The translations under genes and the position numbers were made by a program. From the NCBI RefSeq assembly GCF_005405405.1, contig NZ_BJDZ01000007.1, positions 60,990-124,989 on the forward strand: 64,000 nt of DNA, read 5' to 3'. Below are positions 35,456-44,749 of this stretch, one piece after another; position 1 is the stretch's first letter, and each line of letters begins with the position of its first letter. The DNA comes from Lactiplantibacillus plajomi. GTDB taxonomy: Bacteria; Bacillota; Bacilli; Lactobacillales; Lactobacillaceae. A model generated the notes under the pieces. It did not search any database. It saw only the letters and a list, made by a program, of their open reading frames with translations, and was not told where the DNA came from.

Positions 35456-36499
35456 TGGCGGGAACGATAAAAAAGCTTCAGGTAGGCCGCTATCGTGCCT
35501 ACTACACTTGTGGAAGTGACCCGACTAGAATTCGGCATAGTCACATTACTGTCAGTAAACGAGCCGGGGAAGCTTGGTTACTTGAGCAAGAACAAATGTA
35601 TGGTGGTAATATGCAATCAGCCCGTAACTGTTATTTTATTGACTACTTTAACTCTTGGTATCAGCTTTTCAAAGCGCCCATTGTCTCTGCTGCGACAAAG
35701 GGGACTTACAAGTTAACGTTTCAGCATCTTCAAAAGCTGATTCCAAAAGTGAAATTATCTCAATTGAACCGAACCTTGTTGCAAAGCGTTTTCAACCAAT
35801 TGGGACACAATTATTCAAAAGAAACTTGCCGAAAACATTGTATCCAGGTGAAGGCATGTTTAGCAAATGCGAAATAACGCCCGTACCCGGTCAGACGCTA
35901 ATAAATACTTGTCAGCGGAAGACTATCTAAAACTTCGGACCTATTTATTCAACCACACCTATAGCGCAAGCGAGGCCAGTCAGCTAATTTTGGCGGTAAT
36001 CAGTGCAACGGGTGCACGAGTGGGCGAAATAATTGGGTTGAAGTGGTGCGATATTGACTTTGAACGGCATCAGCTAAAAATCCAACGGAGCTTTGATTCG
36101 GCAGCACGTAAAATTAAGACGACTAAAACGGTCAGCGCAATCCGAACAATTCCACTGGTCAAAAGTGTGACACGTCTTTTAGGTCTGTGGCATGAGAACC
36201 ATCCTACTACCGAGTTTGTTTTCGCTGAGGATGAGATGGGACTCCCTAAGGCTAGCTCGATTAATTCTGCGTTCCATCATTTACAAAGAGAGCTTGGAAT
36301 TATCCCAATTTATAGTCCCCATTCTTTGCGCCATACGGTGGCATCATTACTTGTGGCGCGACCTGAACTTGATGTAACGTATGTTTCACGATTACTCGGT
36401 CACAGCAACCCTTCCATAACGCAACGGTACTACTTGAGGGTTCTTCCCGGCGATCATCAAAGGGAAGATATGGTGGCACTGAACACGATTGCTTTGTAA
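35452..36499 (+). pseudogene. int: Tyrosine site-specific integrase, broken by deletion/frameshift
   Basis: The first part (35452-35877) gives the arm-binding and SAM-like core-binding domains (KKLQVGRYRAYYTCGSDPTR, LSQLNRTLLQSVFNQLGHNY) and stops at TAA after ACLANAK. The catalytic domain continues in another frame from about 35867 (YLSAEDYLKLRTYL). All catalytic motifs are present: ATGARVGEI (Arg), HSLRHTVAS (His-x-x-Arg) and ITQRYYL (Tyr), with LLGHSNPSI. The usual connecting segment between the domains seems to be missing. This marks the rest of an integrated element; no att site could be identified. Confidence 0.8.
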
Positions 36500-36505
36500 A
36501 TTAAA

Positions 36506-36532
36506 GGCACGTCCATTGGGCGTGTCTTTTTG
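36506..36532 (+). terminator. Terminator after integrase remnant
   Basis: GGCACGTCC and GGGCGTGTC pair imperfectly around a short loop, followed by TTTTT. Confidence 0.6.
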
Positions 36533-36571
36533 CATAGGATGGGGCGGTGGGACAGGGGGGCGAATTACTGT

Positions 36572-36852
36572 TTAAACAAGGACGTGGTCGAGAATCGTGT
36601 TAATAGTAGCGATAGCGAGGTACGTGAAGCTAATTTTGGGACCGAAAGACAGAAGAAGCAGGGAGACTGTACCGCCGAAGATAACAATCTCAGCAAGAGT
36701 ACGAGCTAATTCGGGTTGCCTGGTTAGAGACATGGGTGCCATGTAAAGCGACCAGAATAAAACGTCCATTACTGGTATGACGGTGCTAATGCTGATTTTT
36801 AAAACGAAATTACTTGTCCTAAGGCCGCTAGCGATGATTAAGCCTAAGGTTA
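36572..36852 (-). pseudogene. YrdB/DUF2568-like membrane protein lacking its 5' end
   Basis: A 65-aa frame starts at ATG 36769, but recognisable sequence continues upstream without a start codon (GLIIASGLRTSNFVLKISIS, then VIPVMDVLFW). The motif YMAPMSLTRQPELARTLAEI and hydrophobic C-terminus resemble small YrdB-like membrane proteins of about 110 aa. The upstream end runs into the 2'-5' RNA ligase gene stop, so the first 20 or so residues seem lost. It may still express a short form. Confidence 0.5.
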
Positions 36853-37365
36853 CTACTGCGTCAAGATCACTCGGATCACCTCGTCGGAATCCCCATTAGC
36901 TAGAATGTGTTCTGCTGAAATCGTTGTGACCGTCGTAGTAAATTTTAATGGGAGTGGGGCTAAGCGTGCCAAAATTGCGGGGACTGCCGTTGGCGCGACG
37001 TGCCCCAATGTTAAATGTGGGTGATAGGGCAAGTCAGACCGCAAAAACGGAGCTAAGTTTGCATCCGCGTACAACTGGTCGTGTAACTGTGTTAAAAGAA
37101 GATTTCCCGTCGTCACTCGCAACCAAAAATATCCGTGGTGGTCAGTACCAAGGTGATCCAGAGTTAACTCAAACGGACTCAATTTAGCGACCATTGCTCG
37201 AATTAAGCGCGTTAACTGAGCATCCGATAGGCTGCTCTCAAACGGAAATACCAGTGAAAGATGGGGCCGAATATGAGGTGCCAACGGATCATACTGCTGC
37301 CGAATCTGATAAATTGTAGCGGAGACGGTTGGTGGGATGGTTGGAAAAATTAAAATAGTGCGCAT
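36853..37365 (-). CDS. 2'-5' RNA ligase/cyclic phosphodiesterase superfamily protein
   Basis: 170 aa with the two HxT/S signature motifs of the 2H phosphoesterase fold: HLSLVFPF (about residue 35) and HLTLGHVA (about 115). Members hydrolyse 2',3'-cyclic phosphates or ligate RNA ends; the bacterial role is unclear. Possibly monocistronic. Confidence 0.85.
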   Translation of the reverse strand: MRTILIFPTIPPTVSATIYQIRQQYDPLAPHIRPHLSLVFPFESSLSDAQLTRLIRAMVAKLSPFELTLDHLGTDHHGYFWLRVTTGNLLLTQLHDQLYADANLAPFLRSDLPYHPHLTLGHVAPTAVPAILARLAPLPLKFTTTVTTISAEHILANGDSDEVIRVILTQ

Positions 37366-37490
37366 GGTCAGTCCTACGTAATTGAAAATTGAGTTTATGC
37401 TAATTTAATTATATTCTCATTTTAGTTTAATGGTATTCTGTTGTTAAGAAGAAATTTAACATGATTAACAAAATGGAAGGAGACGGTTAC

Positions 37491-38249
37491 ATGCAACGAA
37501 CGCAGCAGCTTTTAACAGCTTTAGTAACTAGTTATACACAGGTATTAGGTTCCAACTTGGTCGGAATCTATTTACACGGTTCATACGTACTCGGTTCTTA
37601 TAATGAGGACGTCAGTGATCTAGATTACGTTGTCGTAGTTCATCACGCTTTGACTGCTACAAATAAACGGGAGTTAATGAGCGTTACGCTGCAAAAACTA
37701 TGGCCACTAGCTCCCAAAAAAGGGTTGGAATTTCACGTTCTGGTTCAAGCAGCGTTGCGACCGTTTGAAGCACTAATTCCCTTTGACTTCCATTTTTCTA
37801 AATATCATTATCAAAATTACTTGCAAGCACCAGACCAGTATATTCAAACGATGCATGGGACTGATCCAGACCTTGCAGCCCACTTAACAATTTTGAATCA
37901 CTATGGTCAAGTCTTAACCGGGCCGGCCATTGCGGCAGTATTTAGTCCAATTCCACCCGCCGTTTACTGGCAGGCTTTAGTTTTTGATATTGCGGATGCA
38001 CAGGCCGAGATAACGGTCGATCCAGTGTACGTGACGCTGAATTTATGCCGGGTCTTAGCTTACCAACGATCGGGACTGATTCTGTCAAAAAATGGGGGCG
38101 GTCGATGGGGATTAGACCACCTAGCTTTGCGGTGGCGGCCATTAATCGATGCTGCCCTTCAAACATACAATGGTAAGCCGGCGTCAGGCCGGATTGATTC
38201 AAGTGACTTGACTGATTTTGCCACCATGGTTTTAACCACAATTTTGTAA
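37491..38249 (+). CDS. Nucleotidyltransferase, aminoglycoside adenylyltransferase (AadA)-like
   Basis: 252 aa. The N-terminal nucleotidyltransferase motif is complete: YLHGSYVLGSYNEDVSDLDY (the GSx10-DxD pattern with metal-binding aspartates). The C-terminal helical domain (YVTLNLCRVLAYQRSGLILS, GRWGLDHLALRW) resembles the AadA C-terminal domain that holds the drug. Chromosomal copies are common in lactobacilli and may not give resistance. Start ATG 37491 behind GGAAGGAGA; an ATG at 37461 lacks a ribosome binding site. Confidence 0.82.
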   Translation: MQRTQQLLTALVTSYTQVLGSNLVGIYLHGSYVLGSYNEDVSDLDYVVVVHHALTATNKRELMSVTLQKLWPLAPKKGLEFHVLVQAALRPFEALIPFDFHFSKYHYQNYLQAPDQYIQTMHGTDPDLAAHLTILNHYGQVLTGPAIAAVFSPIPPAVYWQALVFDIADAQAEITVDPVYVTLNLCRVLAYQRSGLILSKNGGGRWGLDHLALRWRPLIDAALQTYNGKPASGRIDSSDLTDFATMVLTTIL

Positions 38250-38664
38250 AAAGATGTTGATACTTGTATTCAACGTATTCCGGACGTTGGCTTCCCGAGG
38301 CTTTAGACGCGTTGACAGTTTTGAAGAAAGCTTTTACCAAAGATACCTAGTCGTAATCAGACCTATGCAAAATTAAGCAGATTTTTTTGCTTATAAATAT
38401 CTATTGTTGCTTTGAAGAGACGTCGTGATGGCATTCAGCCTAGGGATGTCTCTATTTTTAAGTGTGAGGGTTATGGTTTATAGTCCAGTAGTAAAGTGTG
38501 AATGCTAATGAGTTGTTACAGTGGGAACTGATGCACATATTTACCTTCGACTACGCAGAGGTTGAACTAGAACGAACTAAGTTGTACGGCTGAGGGACGG
38601 TTTACTTCGATGAAGAATTATTTAAGAAGGTAATGTACTTGAAGATAGTCCATAGCGACTACGC
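38250..38664. other. Intergenic region with possible gene debris
   Basis: A hairpin AGAGACGTC/GATGTCTCT lies at about 38415-38455 followed by a short T run, a likely terminator. On the plus strand about 38530-38660 a broken frame reads IFTFDYAEVELERTKLYG, stop, GTVYFDEELFKKVMYLK, which looks like a decayed gene of unknown family. No intact gene is seen. Confidence 0.35.
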
Positions 38665-39017
38665 TCATTTCAGTTGCATTTTTTTGAGGTCTTCGCCAAT
38701 TTTTACGCGTGGATAGTCGTATTGAGTTAACTGCTGATCAGTTAGGTTGTTTAAACGTTCAAAATACCAAGTTCCTAACGCAACGAATTTAACTTCTTCC
38801 AATGCAAACCTTTTACTGAACAAGTATTGGGTACCAGCACGTAGTTGGCCGTTTTAATGTATTGTTCGAGCTGTTCTTGATACGGCAATTTTTGGGATTC
38901 TTTTGGTGGAAAAATAATTTCCTGGCTGGTGCCCCCTTTTCCTTTTGAGAGTATGGCACCTAACCCCTGTGCGAACGCTTTGACTTGTCGGAGCAGTATA
39001 TCGTTTTCTTCTTGCAA
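38665..39017 (-). pseudogene. DUF6483-like small protein, frameshifted
   Basis: From ATG 39017 (GGAGGG upstream) the frame gives MQEENDILLRQVKAFAQGLG, LPYQEQLEQYIKTANY and then leaves the family pattern after 60 residues. Moving one frame near 38820 gives YLFSKRFALEEVKFVALGTW, then YFERLNNLTDQQLTQYDYPR to a TGA at 38665-38667. The joined product (about 117 aa) is a short helical protein with a TPR-like end. A single-base loss, probably in the C run of GTACCC, explains it. The family name is from memory. Confidence 0.68.
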
Positions 39018-39241
39018 GGAAAGCCCTCCTTATGACGGTCATATCATTTTCTCCATTTTATAACAGGTTCAGTGACGTAAAGCAAAAAACAAAGTAGTAG
39101 TTTGTTTTGGAATGGAAATCTAAAGGTGATTATTGTAACTTCTACCATGTGCTGGTGGGAGAATCAAATCGCTCGTAAGTTGATCGATGGTAAGATTGTT
39201 TTCAGAGACAACTAGCTGAGCTTTTAAGTGTGTCGTGACAC

Positions 39242-40438
39242 TTATTCGAGCATTAATTTTCCGCCCCAGAAATCATCGAAGCGTTTCAATAACCATTCTG
39301 CATAGCTAATATCTACCGGATTATTATGATTGGGTGCGGTTTGAATGCCTAAATTAATATAGTTTAGTGCTGAGGTACGATTGTTTTGTGATCGACAGAC
39401 ATTTAGAAAATAATTCATGACTACGGGGTCGTCCTGGTTCGTTTCGCAAAATGGTTTGATGTCTGAAAGGGGTAGCTTAAGGATGCTAATGGTATCAACG
39501 CGATAGCGAACCCATTCAACTTGCCATATTTGGAGCATCATCGGAGAATCATGATTAATTTGTTGTAATTGTGCCAGCCGGTTATCAATGACAATAAGTT
39601 TCATTTGTAACTCGCTGGGATGTTCATATATATGATATTCGAAAAGTAGGTCCTGTAGCGGTGCCATGACGGTCCAAGGTAACTTAGCGGCGTAGTCGCA
39701 CAGCCAATTAAACAAGTGGGCTCGCAGGTGGTCGTCCGCATTTTCGTAGATTGATAGCCATCCGGTCGAATAATTGGAAACTGTATCCATAACTTCAGAG
39801 GAAGTGTTATCAATGTGTTGGCGTAATAGACTTAAATAAAATTCGGTTGTTAAATCAAAGGCCGTTGTGAGTTGGTGACTAGACTTAATTGATTCCAAAT
39901 GACGATTAATAATCAGCATAAATTTTGCCGCAATTTGAGCAAATAACGCTGAATCCGTCCGGTCAAATGTTCGCCAAAAAGAACGCCGATTGATTGCGAA
40001 TGATTTAAGATTGTTTTTGAGCTTTTTATAAAAAAATAAGTGCTCAAACTGGTTGTAGGCTTGGCTATCACCAGCGATGACTTGATCAAAAAAGTCGATA
40101 ATGATTTGTCCAGGAATGCTATGAACGTGCTGCGGAATCGCGATGGACCTCGCTGTGTAAGTGGGTAGTGGGGTGGTGATGTTGCCTAGATCATACTGAT
40201 AGAAAACTGCGGCCAGATGTTTACAGTTATGCCCGGCTTTGAAGTAGGGACAGTCACAATTCATTTGGGGATGACCCCGTTTGATTTGGTTAACTGAGAC
40301 GTGATAAGAACGGTTACCGATGACTGTGGCCTTCAAACCGTTTTGAGTCTTAACAAAACTTTTAACCCAATGATGTTGATAATACAATTTTCCTCGCTGC
40401 AGAATTTGAGGATGAAAATATTTTTTCCAATTTATCAT
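39242..40438 (-). CDS. SWIM zinc-finger domain protein
   Basis: 398 aa. The N-terminus carries a SWIM zinc finger (CDCPYFKAGHNCKHLAAVFY: CxC...CxH, about residues 60-80), preceded by the usual ILQRGKLYYQHHWVKS segment. The remaining 300 residues are helical without known motifs. SWIM proteins bind DNA or protein and are often encoded next to SNF2 helicases; none is visible here. The gene seems intact and is flanked by low-coding regions, with the IS256 relic on its upstream side. Confidence 0.78.
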   Translation of the reverse strand: MINWKKYFHPQILQRGKLYYQHHWVKSFVKTQNGLKATVIGNRSYHVSVNQIKRGHPQMNCDCPYFKAGHNCKHLAAVFYQYDLGNITTPLPTYTARSIAIPQHVHSIPGQIIIDFFDQVIAGDSQAYNQFEHLFFYKKLKNNLKSFAINRRSFWRTFDRTDSALFAQIAAKFMLIINRHLESIKSSHQLTTAFDLTTEFYLSLLRQHIDNTSSEVMDTVSNYSTGWLSIYENADDHLRAHLFNWLCDYAAKLPWTVMAPLQDLLFEYHIYEHPSELQMKLIVIDNRLAQLQQINHDSPMMLQIWQVEWVRYRVDTISILKLPLSDIKPFCETNQDDPVVMNYFLNVCRSQNNRTSALNYINLGIQTAPNHNNPVDISYAEWLLKRFDDFWGGKLMLE

Positions 40439-40484
40439 AAGACACCTTTTTGTTGGTTGAATGGTATTAACTAAGCTAACTTTT

Positions 40485-40523
40485 TACATCTATAACGATT
40501 ATACATCTATAACGATTATACAT
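40485..40523. repeat. 17-bp tandem repeat, two copies
   Basis: ACATCTATAACGATTAT occurs twice in direct succession (40486-40502, 40503-40519), followed by ACAT. It lies just upstream of the SWIM gene start, so it may affect its promoter. Confidence 0.75.
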
Positions 40524-40663
40524 TCTGGGTGGGGAGTATTAAATAGCTTGTGTTAGCATTGATTCTTTGGGACAGCAGGACAGAGGCGGTTTCGTTGTAA
40601 CTAGAGCACGCCATAGTCACAAACGGAACGTTTCCATATGAATGGGCTAGCAAAGAAATTATG

Positions 40664-41250
40664 GCAACACAAGCGAAAAAAGAAGATGTTGCTTAAAACG
40701 AATTGATGACCTTTCTTGGCCCAACGACCAGGCCAAAAACTATCGACTTGTATCAACGACGAATAGCTAGTTTGGTCATTCAGTTTTATCGACGCGAAAG
40801 TACAACCCAGGAAATTACGAGACTGATGGGGAAATATATGGGATATCTATTACACGCCGCCACTGTGTTGAATACCACGCAAAACGTGGTCAAACAAGTT
40901 AATTAGTTTTACCAACAGTACTTAGCTGACAAATATGCTGTCGTATATATCGACGCAATTTACAGCTATTTTCGATGAGATACGGTCGAAAACGAGGCCG
41001 TCTATATCATGATTGGAATTTTTTTCGACGGTCATAAGAAAGTTTTGAGTTATACGATTGCGCCCGAAGAATTAGTAACTGTTTGAAAAGAGCAACTTCG
41101 AGCTATTTAGGCGTAGGGCCATTCAATAGGTCTTGTTATTTTTGGACGATGGTGTTGTCGGCCTAAGTTATACCATGGTTTCCTTAATTACCAAGATACA
41201 CTTGAATCAGCGCTTGAATAGCCGGGTTAGAGGGGCCAGGCCAAGACGCG
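40664..41250 (+). pseudogene. IS256 family transposase relic
   Basis: Fragments in frame resemble the IS256/Mutator transposase: LYQRRIASLVIQFYRREST, then TTQEITRLMGKYMG, VVYIDAIYSYFR, DTVENEAVYIMIGIF and VLSYTIAPEELVTV. Several stops and frame changes break it and the C-terminal DDE glutamate part is unrecognisable. Terminal inverted repeats could not be found. The element is long inactive. Confidence 0.72.
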
Positions 41251-41364
41251 TATACATAAAATATTTAACGTACCCTTTTCACATCAAGTTTTATGAATGT
41301 TGGTTCAAGAACTGGTATACTAGCGTATAATGTTTAGTTTGAAATAAATTTAATCTGTATCATC

Positions 41365-41399
41365 GTCGTTTTATGACGTTGTGGTTATGATAAAACGAC
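41365..41399. repeat. Inverted repeat upstream of AlbA_2 gene
   Basis: GTCGTTTTAT and ATAAAACGAC, perfect 10-bp arms 15 bp apart. The right arm is part of GGTTATGATAAAACG, which recurs at 43413-43427 on the far side of the gene. Confidence 0.65.
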
Positions 41400-41402
41400 T
41401 AC

Positions 41403-41640
41403 AAAAGATAAGCCTATATAAGCTTAAAACTTGAAGTCTGCGCAGATTGTACAATGGAATTAACTCTGGATAAATAGGTGCAAAAAGATAAGCTGAGATA
41501 AGTTTAGATAAGCTTGAAATGTGAATCCCGTACGGATTGTCTAGTGGCATTGAATTAGACAAACAAGTATAAAAAGATAAGCTGAGATAAGTTTAGATAA
41601 GCTTATAATATGAAGCCTTGCGTGGTTATGAAGTGCAGTT
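41403..41640 (+). repeat. Three imperfect direct repeats containing 10-bp phased GATAAG boxes
   Basis: Units start at 41403, 41483 and 41572 with AAAAGATAAGC. In units 2 and 3 AGATAAG occurs three times at exact 10-bp steps, one per helical turn; unit 1 is degenerate. The second half of each unit (e.g. AATGTGAAtccCGTaCGGAT in unit 2) resembles the start of the small gene remnant at 43417. The array ends 45 bp before the AlbA_2 gene. Confidence 0.75.
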
Positions 41641-41684
41641 AATTAATTATTAGACTGGGCTGAAGAGACAGGGAGATTTGTGTA

Positions 41685-43166
41685 ATGAAAGATATTTCTA
41701 AGAACTTACTAGAGGAAATAGTGGCACGTAAGGAAACTATTTCCATTGAGTTTAAGAGTGCTCAAGGCAGAGACGGTGAAGGGGCAATCCCTAAAGATGT
41801 TTATGAATCAGTATGTTCATTTTCAAATCGTAATGGTGGTAATATCTATTTAGGAATTGATGACAATGGGAATATATTAGGGATATCGGCGAATCGCATT
41901 GAAAAGATGAAGAAAGAATTTGTCTCAGCAATTCAATCAGGTGTTAAAATAATGCCACCATTATATCTCGATATAGAGCCATACAAAGTAAACGGCAAGA
42001 TAATATTACATATTTTGGTCCCAAATAGTTCCCAGGTTCATCGTATGAATGAACGAGTTATTTATGATCGTAACAACGATGCAGATGTTGATATTACTAA
42101 TAATACAAACTTAGTCCAGCAAATGTATACCAGAAAACAGTCTGAATATACTGAGAATAAAATATATCCATATGTTCAAATCGAAGATTTTCAACATGTA
42201 TTAATTGAAAAAGTAAGAAAATCTAGTACTAATATTAACGGTGAGCACAATTTAATGGGTGAGACGGACTTAGAAATTCTTAAAAGTTTGTCCATGTATC
42301 GAAAAGATTACTTGACAGGTGAGGAAGGATTTACGTTATCGGGTATATTAACATTTGGTAAGGATGAAGTTATCCATGGTGTGCTGCCTTATTTTGCAAT
42401 CGATGTTCTTTTAAGAATCAACGATACAGAAAGGTATGATGATCGTCTTCGAATCTCAACCAATTTAATTGATAGTTATTCTCAAATAATGAATTTTTTT
42501 GCAAAATATGTTAGTAATCCCTTTTATATACGGAAAGATAAACGGATCGAATTGAGAGATGTTCTTTTTAGAGAAATAATTGTTAACATGTTGGTGCATC
42601 GTGAATATTCAAATCCATTCGTTTCAAGAGTTCAAATCACTAAAAATGAGATTAATTTTAAAAACGCGAATAAACCTGTTCATCCAGGAAAACTGCATCA
42701 TGGTGAAATTCGGCCATACCCTAAAAACCCGAATATTGCACATGTATTTCATATTCTCGGATTAGTTGAAGAGCTTGGATCGGGATTAAGAAAGATTTTT
42801 GAATTGGCTCCAATTCTACTTGGCGGTAATCCGGTGGTTGATAATGAAGATCATTTTATTGTTAGCTTACCGATTAATAATTCGGGATTGAGTAATTTAT
42901 CCAATCAGACTACTAGTGATAATAACCAAATCGAACATGCATATTTAAGTGAAGAGCAGCAGAAAGTGTTAAGTGAGCTAGATGAACCAATGTCAACGCG
43001 TGAGTTATTTCAATTAGTTAGTAATGGAAAACGGACGAGTAGCAATGCGTTTCGTACTCAAATTATTACACCACTGCTAGATATGGGGTTGATTCGGATG
43101 ACAATTCCGTCTAAGCCAAAAAGTCCCAAGCAAAAGTATGTACGGACTAATTTAAATAAAAAATAA
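41685..43166 (+). CDS. AlbA_2 (Schlafen-type) DNA/RNA-binding domain protein with RecG-like C-terminal region
   Basis: 493 aa. Residues 15-120 form an AlbA_2 domain (SIEFKSAQGRDGEG, VCSFSNRNGGNIYLGIDDNG). A HATPase_c_4-type middle part follows (FREIIVNMLVHREYSNP, about 300-315; VEELGSGLRKIF, about 360). The last 80 residues look like a winged helix (STRELFQLVSNGKRTSSNAF). Such proteins are regulators or nucleic-acid binding factors, some in defence islands. The gene is markedly AT-rich compared with its neighbours and is flanked by repeats and pseudogenes, so probably acquired by transfer. Start at ATG 41685 behind AGGGAGA. Confidence 0.8.
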   Translation: MKDISKNLLEEIVARKETISIEFKSAQGRDGEGAIPKDVYESVCSFSNRNGGNIYLGIDDNGNILGISANRIEKMKKEFVSAIQSGVKIMPPLYLDIEPYKVNGKIILHILVPNSSQVHRMNERVIYDRNNDADVDITNNTNLVQQMYTRKQSEYTENKIYPYVQIEDFQHVLIEKVRKSSTNINGEHNLMGETDLEILKSLSMYRKDYLTGEEGFTLSGILTFGKDEVIHGVLPYFAIDVLLRINDTERYDDRLRISTNLIDSYSQIMNFFAKYVSNPFYIRKDKRIELRDVLFREIIVNMLVHREYSNPFVSRVQITKNEINFKNANKPVHPGKLHHGEIRPYPKNPNIAHVFHILGLVEELGSGLRKIFELAPILLGGNPVVDNEDHFIVSLPINNSGLSNLSNQTTSDNNQIEHAYLSEEQQKVLSELDEPMSTRELFQLVSNGKRTSSNAFRTQIITPLLDMGLIRMTIPSKPKSPKQKYVRTNLNKK

Positions 43167-43416
43167 AATGCTTTGACAAATGGGTCGGAACAGTGTGAAA
43201 AATGAATTATTACAAATCCGAGTTTAAGAGCCTGTATATATCGGCTAGTTGTCGCAAAACTAGCCATATCTGATGCTGACTTAAGTAATATAAAATAAGA
43301 ATCAAATTAAAGTGAACTCCAATAGTTGTAGAATAGCTAATTGAATGGACGGCTAAGGCCTTCAATTATTGCCCAATTGATGTGTTTGGATATCTTGAAT
43401 GTGGAGTGACTCGGTT

Positions 43417-43632
43417 ATGATAAAACGCTACGAATGTGAAGGTAGTCCGGATATTGTAGTGTTTGGAAAATGTTTGTAGATTACATCAAAGTATTGTGGA
43501 GCGAGAGTATTGGTAGGCTCCTTGAATGAGCAAGGTGAAGTGTTGAAAGAATTCAAAGTATTACGCGATAGTGACGTTTTAACTAAAGCAGAGTTTGATC
43601 AAAAAAAGAAGGAAATTATGGGCGAAGACTAA
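43417..43632 (+). pseudogene. SHOCT-domain small protein with premature TAG
   Basis: A 71-codon frame: MIKRYECEGSPDIVVFGKCL, TAG at 43477-43479, then ITSKYCGARVLVGSLNEQGE and DVLTKAEFDQKKKEIM to TAA 43630-43632. The C-terminus is a typical SHOCT helix pair and ECEGSPDIV is typical of the N-terminus of small SHOCT/DUF4429-like proteins. Compared with those, the middle is also shortened. Its first 45 bases match parts of the repeats at 41384-41560. Confidence 0.65.
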
Positions 43633-44021
43633 CTAGCCGTGTTTTGAGATGGTGTTGTTAGTTAGCGTTACGGACACTAATCAGGTAGTTGGTTTAAATA
43701 ATGATTTGTAGAAAGGCACAACGACTAGATTTTAGTTGTTGTGTTTTTTGGATAATTTTATAAAGTTTACAATCAACGCAATTTTGAAAGAACGTTATGC
43801 TTTGCTGCATCTTAAACCACTAGTTAAAAGTAATGCTAATCGATTGGTTAATAAAAAAATATGACATTGAAATGAAACGAAATCTGTACGCCAATTTTAA
43901 AAAAGAGAGTTAAAATCTGGGGTATCAAAATACGAGGATATGCTCCGCCGGTTGATGAAGAGACTTGGATTAGTGATAAACATTGTTTTGGTTAGCATTA
44001 CGGCATATTGAAGGTGACTGT
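43633..44021. other. Intergenic region after SHOCT remnant
   Basis: It contains the terminator at 43716-43750 and otherwise AT-rich sequence with no recognisable coding. Nothing else can be supported. Confidence 0.4.
43716..43750 (+). terminator. Terminator
   Basis: GCACAACGACT and AGTTGTTGTGT (one mismatch and G-T ends) with 7-nt loop and TTTTTT. Confidence 0.75.
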
Positions 44022-44237
44022 ATGTATCTAAAACATCCCGTTTCATTTTTTAAATCATTCTGGTTTTGGCTTGGTTTGCTCTTTTTATATATTGCCATTG
44101 TGGGCTTTCCAAGACAACTAGTCACTGCTGGTGACGATATTTGTTATTCAATTTTGATTGGTGCTTCGCTTTTTGGCATCTTTAGCTCGATATTTAGTAT
44201 TCGGGAAAAAAGTAACGACGAGAAAGCATGGTTTTAA
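44022..44237 (+). CDS. Small membrane protein of unknown function
   Basis: 71 aa from ATG 44022 (GAAGGTGA 4-9 nt upstream; an upstream in-frame ATG at 43983 has no ribosome binding site). Two hydrophobic segments (FWFWLGLLFLYIAIVGF and YSILIGASLFGIFSSIF) are joined by a short polar loop and end in a charged tail. It has its own terminator. Family not recognised. Confidence 0.5.
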   Translation: MYLKHPVSFFKSFWFWLGLLFLYIAIVGFPRQLVTAGDDICYSILIGASLFGIFSSIFSIREKSNDEKAWF

Positions 44238-44254
44238 GACAAAGGAAACTCTGG

Positions 44255-44296
44255 GCACTGGTTATCCGTGAGCACGCGGGTGATCAATGCTTTTTT
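44255..44296 (+). terminator. Terminator
   Basis: GCACTGGTTATCC pairs along its full 13 bp with GGGTGATCAATGC (allowing G-T) and is followed by TTTTTT. Confidence 0.75.
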
Positions 44297-44693
44297 ATTA
44301 GCATAGTTACTACAACGAACTATTAATTTTGTGCTTAAAATGGGTGTGTACCAGATTGACCATGCTGTATGTAATAGTGATAAAAACGATTATTATAAAA
44401 GGCCATTTTTCCTGTCTCTTAAACAAAATATTCAGATCTGCACTAAACTAGGATTTCAAAAAGCTAACATGTGCGGTGGCAGTCGCTTTTGACCCCATCT
44501 AGTAATAACTAAAGTGTAATTATTGTTGTTTAACGTAATTAAGAATGTGTCGAATGTTTTGGTTGCCTGTGTCTTCTTATGATTTGCCAATCAAGTTTTA
44601 TGACTTTTGATTTAAAATGATCAAGAAAGAATGGTGAAGGAGTAATTCTTAAGCGTTTTAGGCGAAGTTATTATATTCGTGAATAACGTTTAA
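44297..44693. other. Intergenic region before toxin-antitoxin locus
   Basis: AT-rich, about 400 bp, no recognisable gene on either strand and no clear repeats. Confidence 0.35.
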
Positions 44694-44722
44694 TTGACGT
44701 ACGAAAAAAGCGTATGTACAAT
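44694..44722 (+). promoter_or_regulatory. Antitoxin promoter
   Basis: TTGACG (44694-44699), exactly 17 bp, TACAAT (44717-44722). The spacer has an imperfect palindrome (GTACG...CGTATGTAC), a plausible autoregulatory site for the antitoxin. Confidence 0.75.
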
Positions 44723-44749
44723 GTGGCTTACAGAAGGGGGCGATAATGA

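Noticed and set aside
40703..41330. Two small plus-strand frames (40703-40906 and 41133-41330) as genes
   Set aside because: The first is a piece of a degenerate IS256 transposase; the second begins in the same relic and has no independent support.
41403..41640. CRISPR array
   Set aside because: Only three imperfect units of unequal spacing (80 and 89 bp), no distinct spacers, no cas genes.
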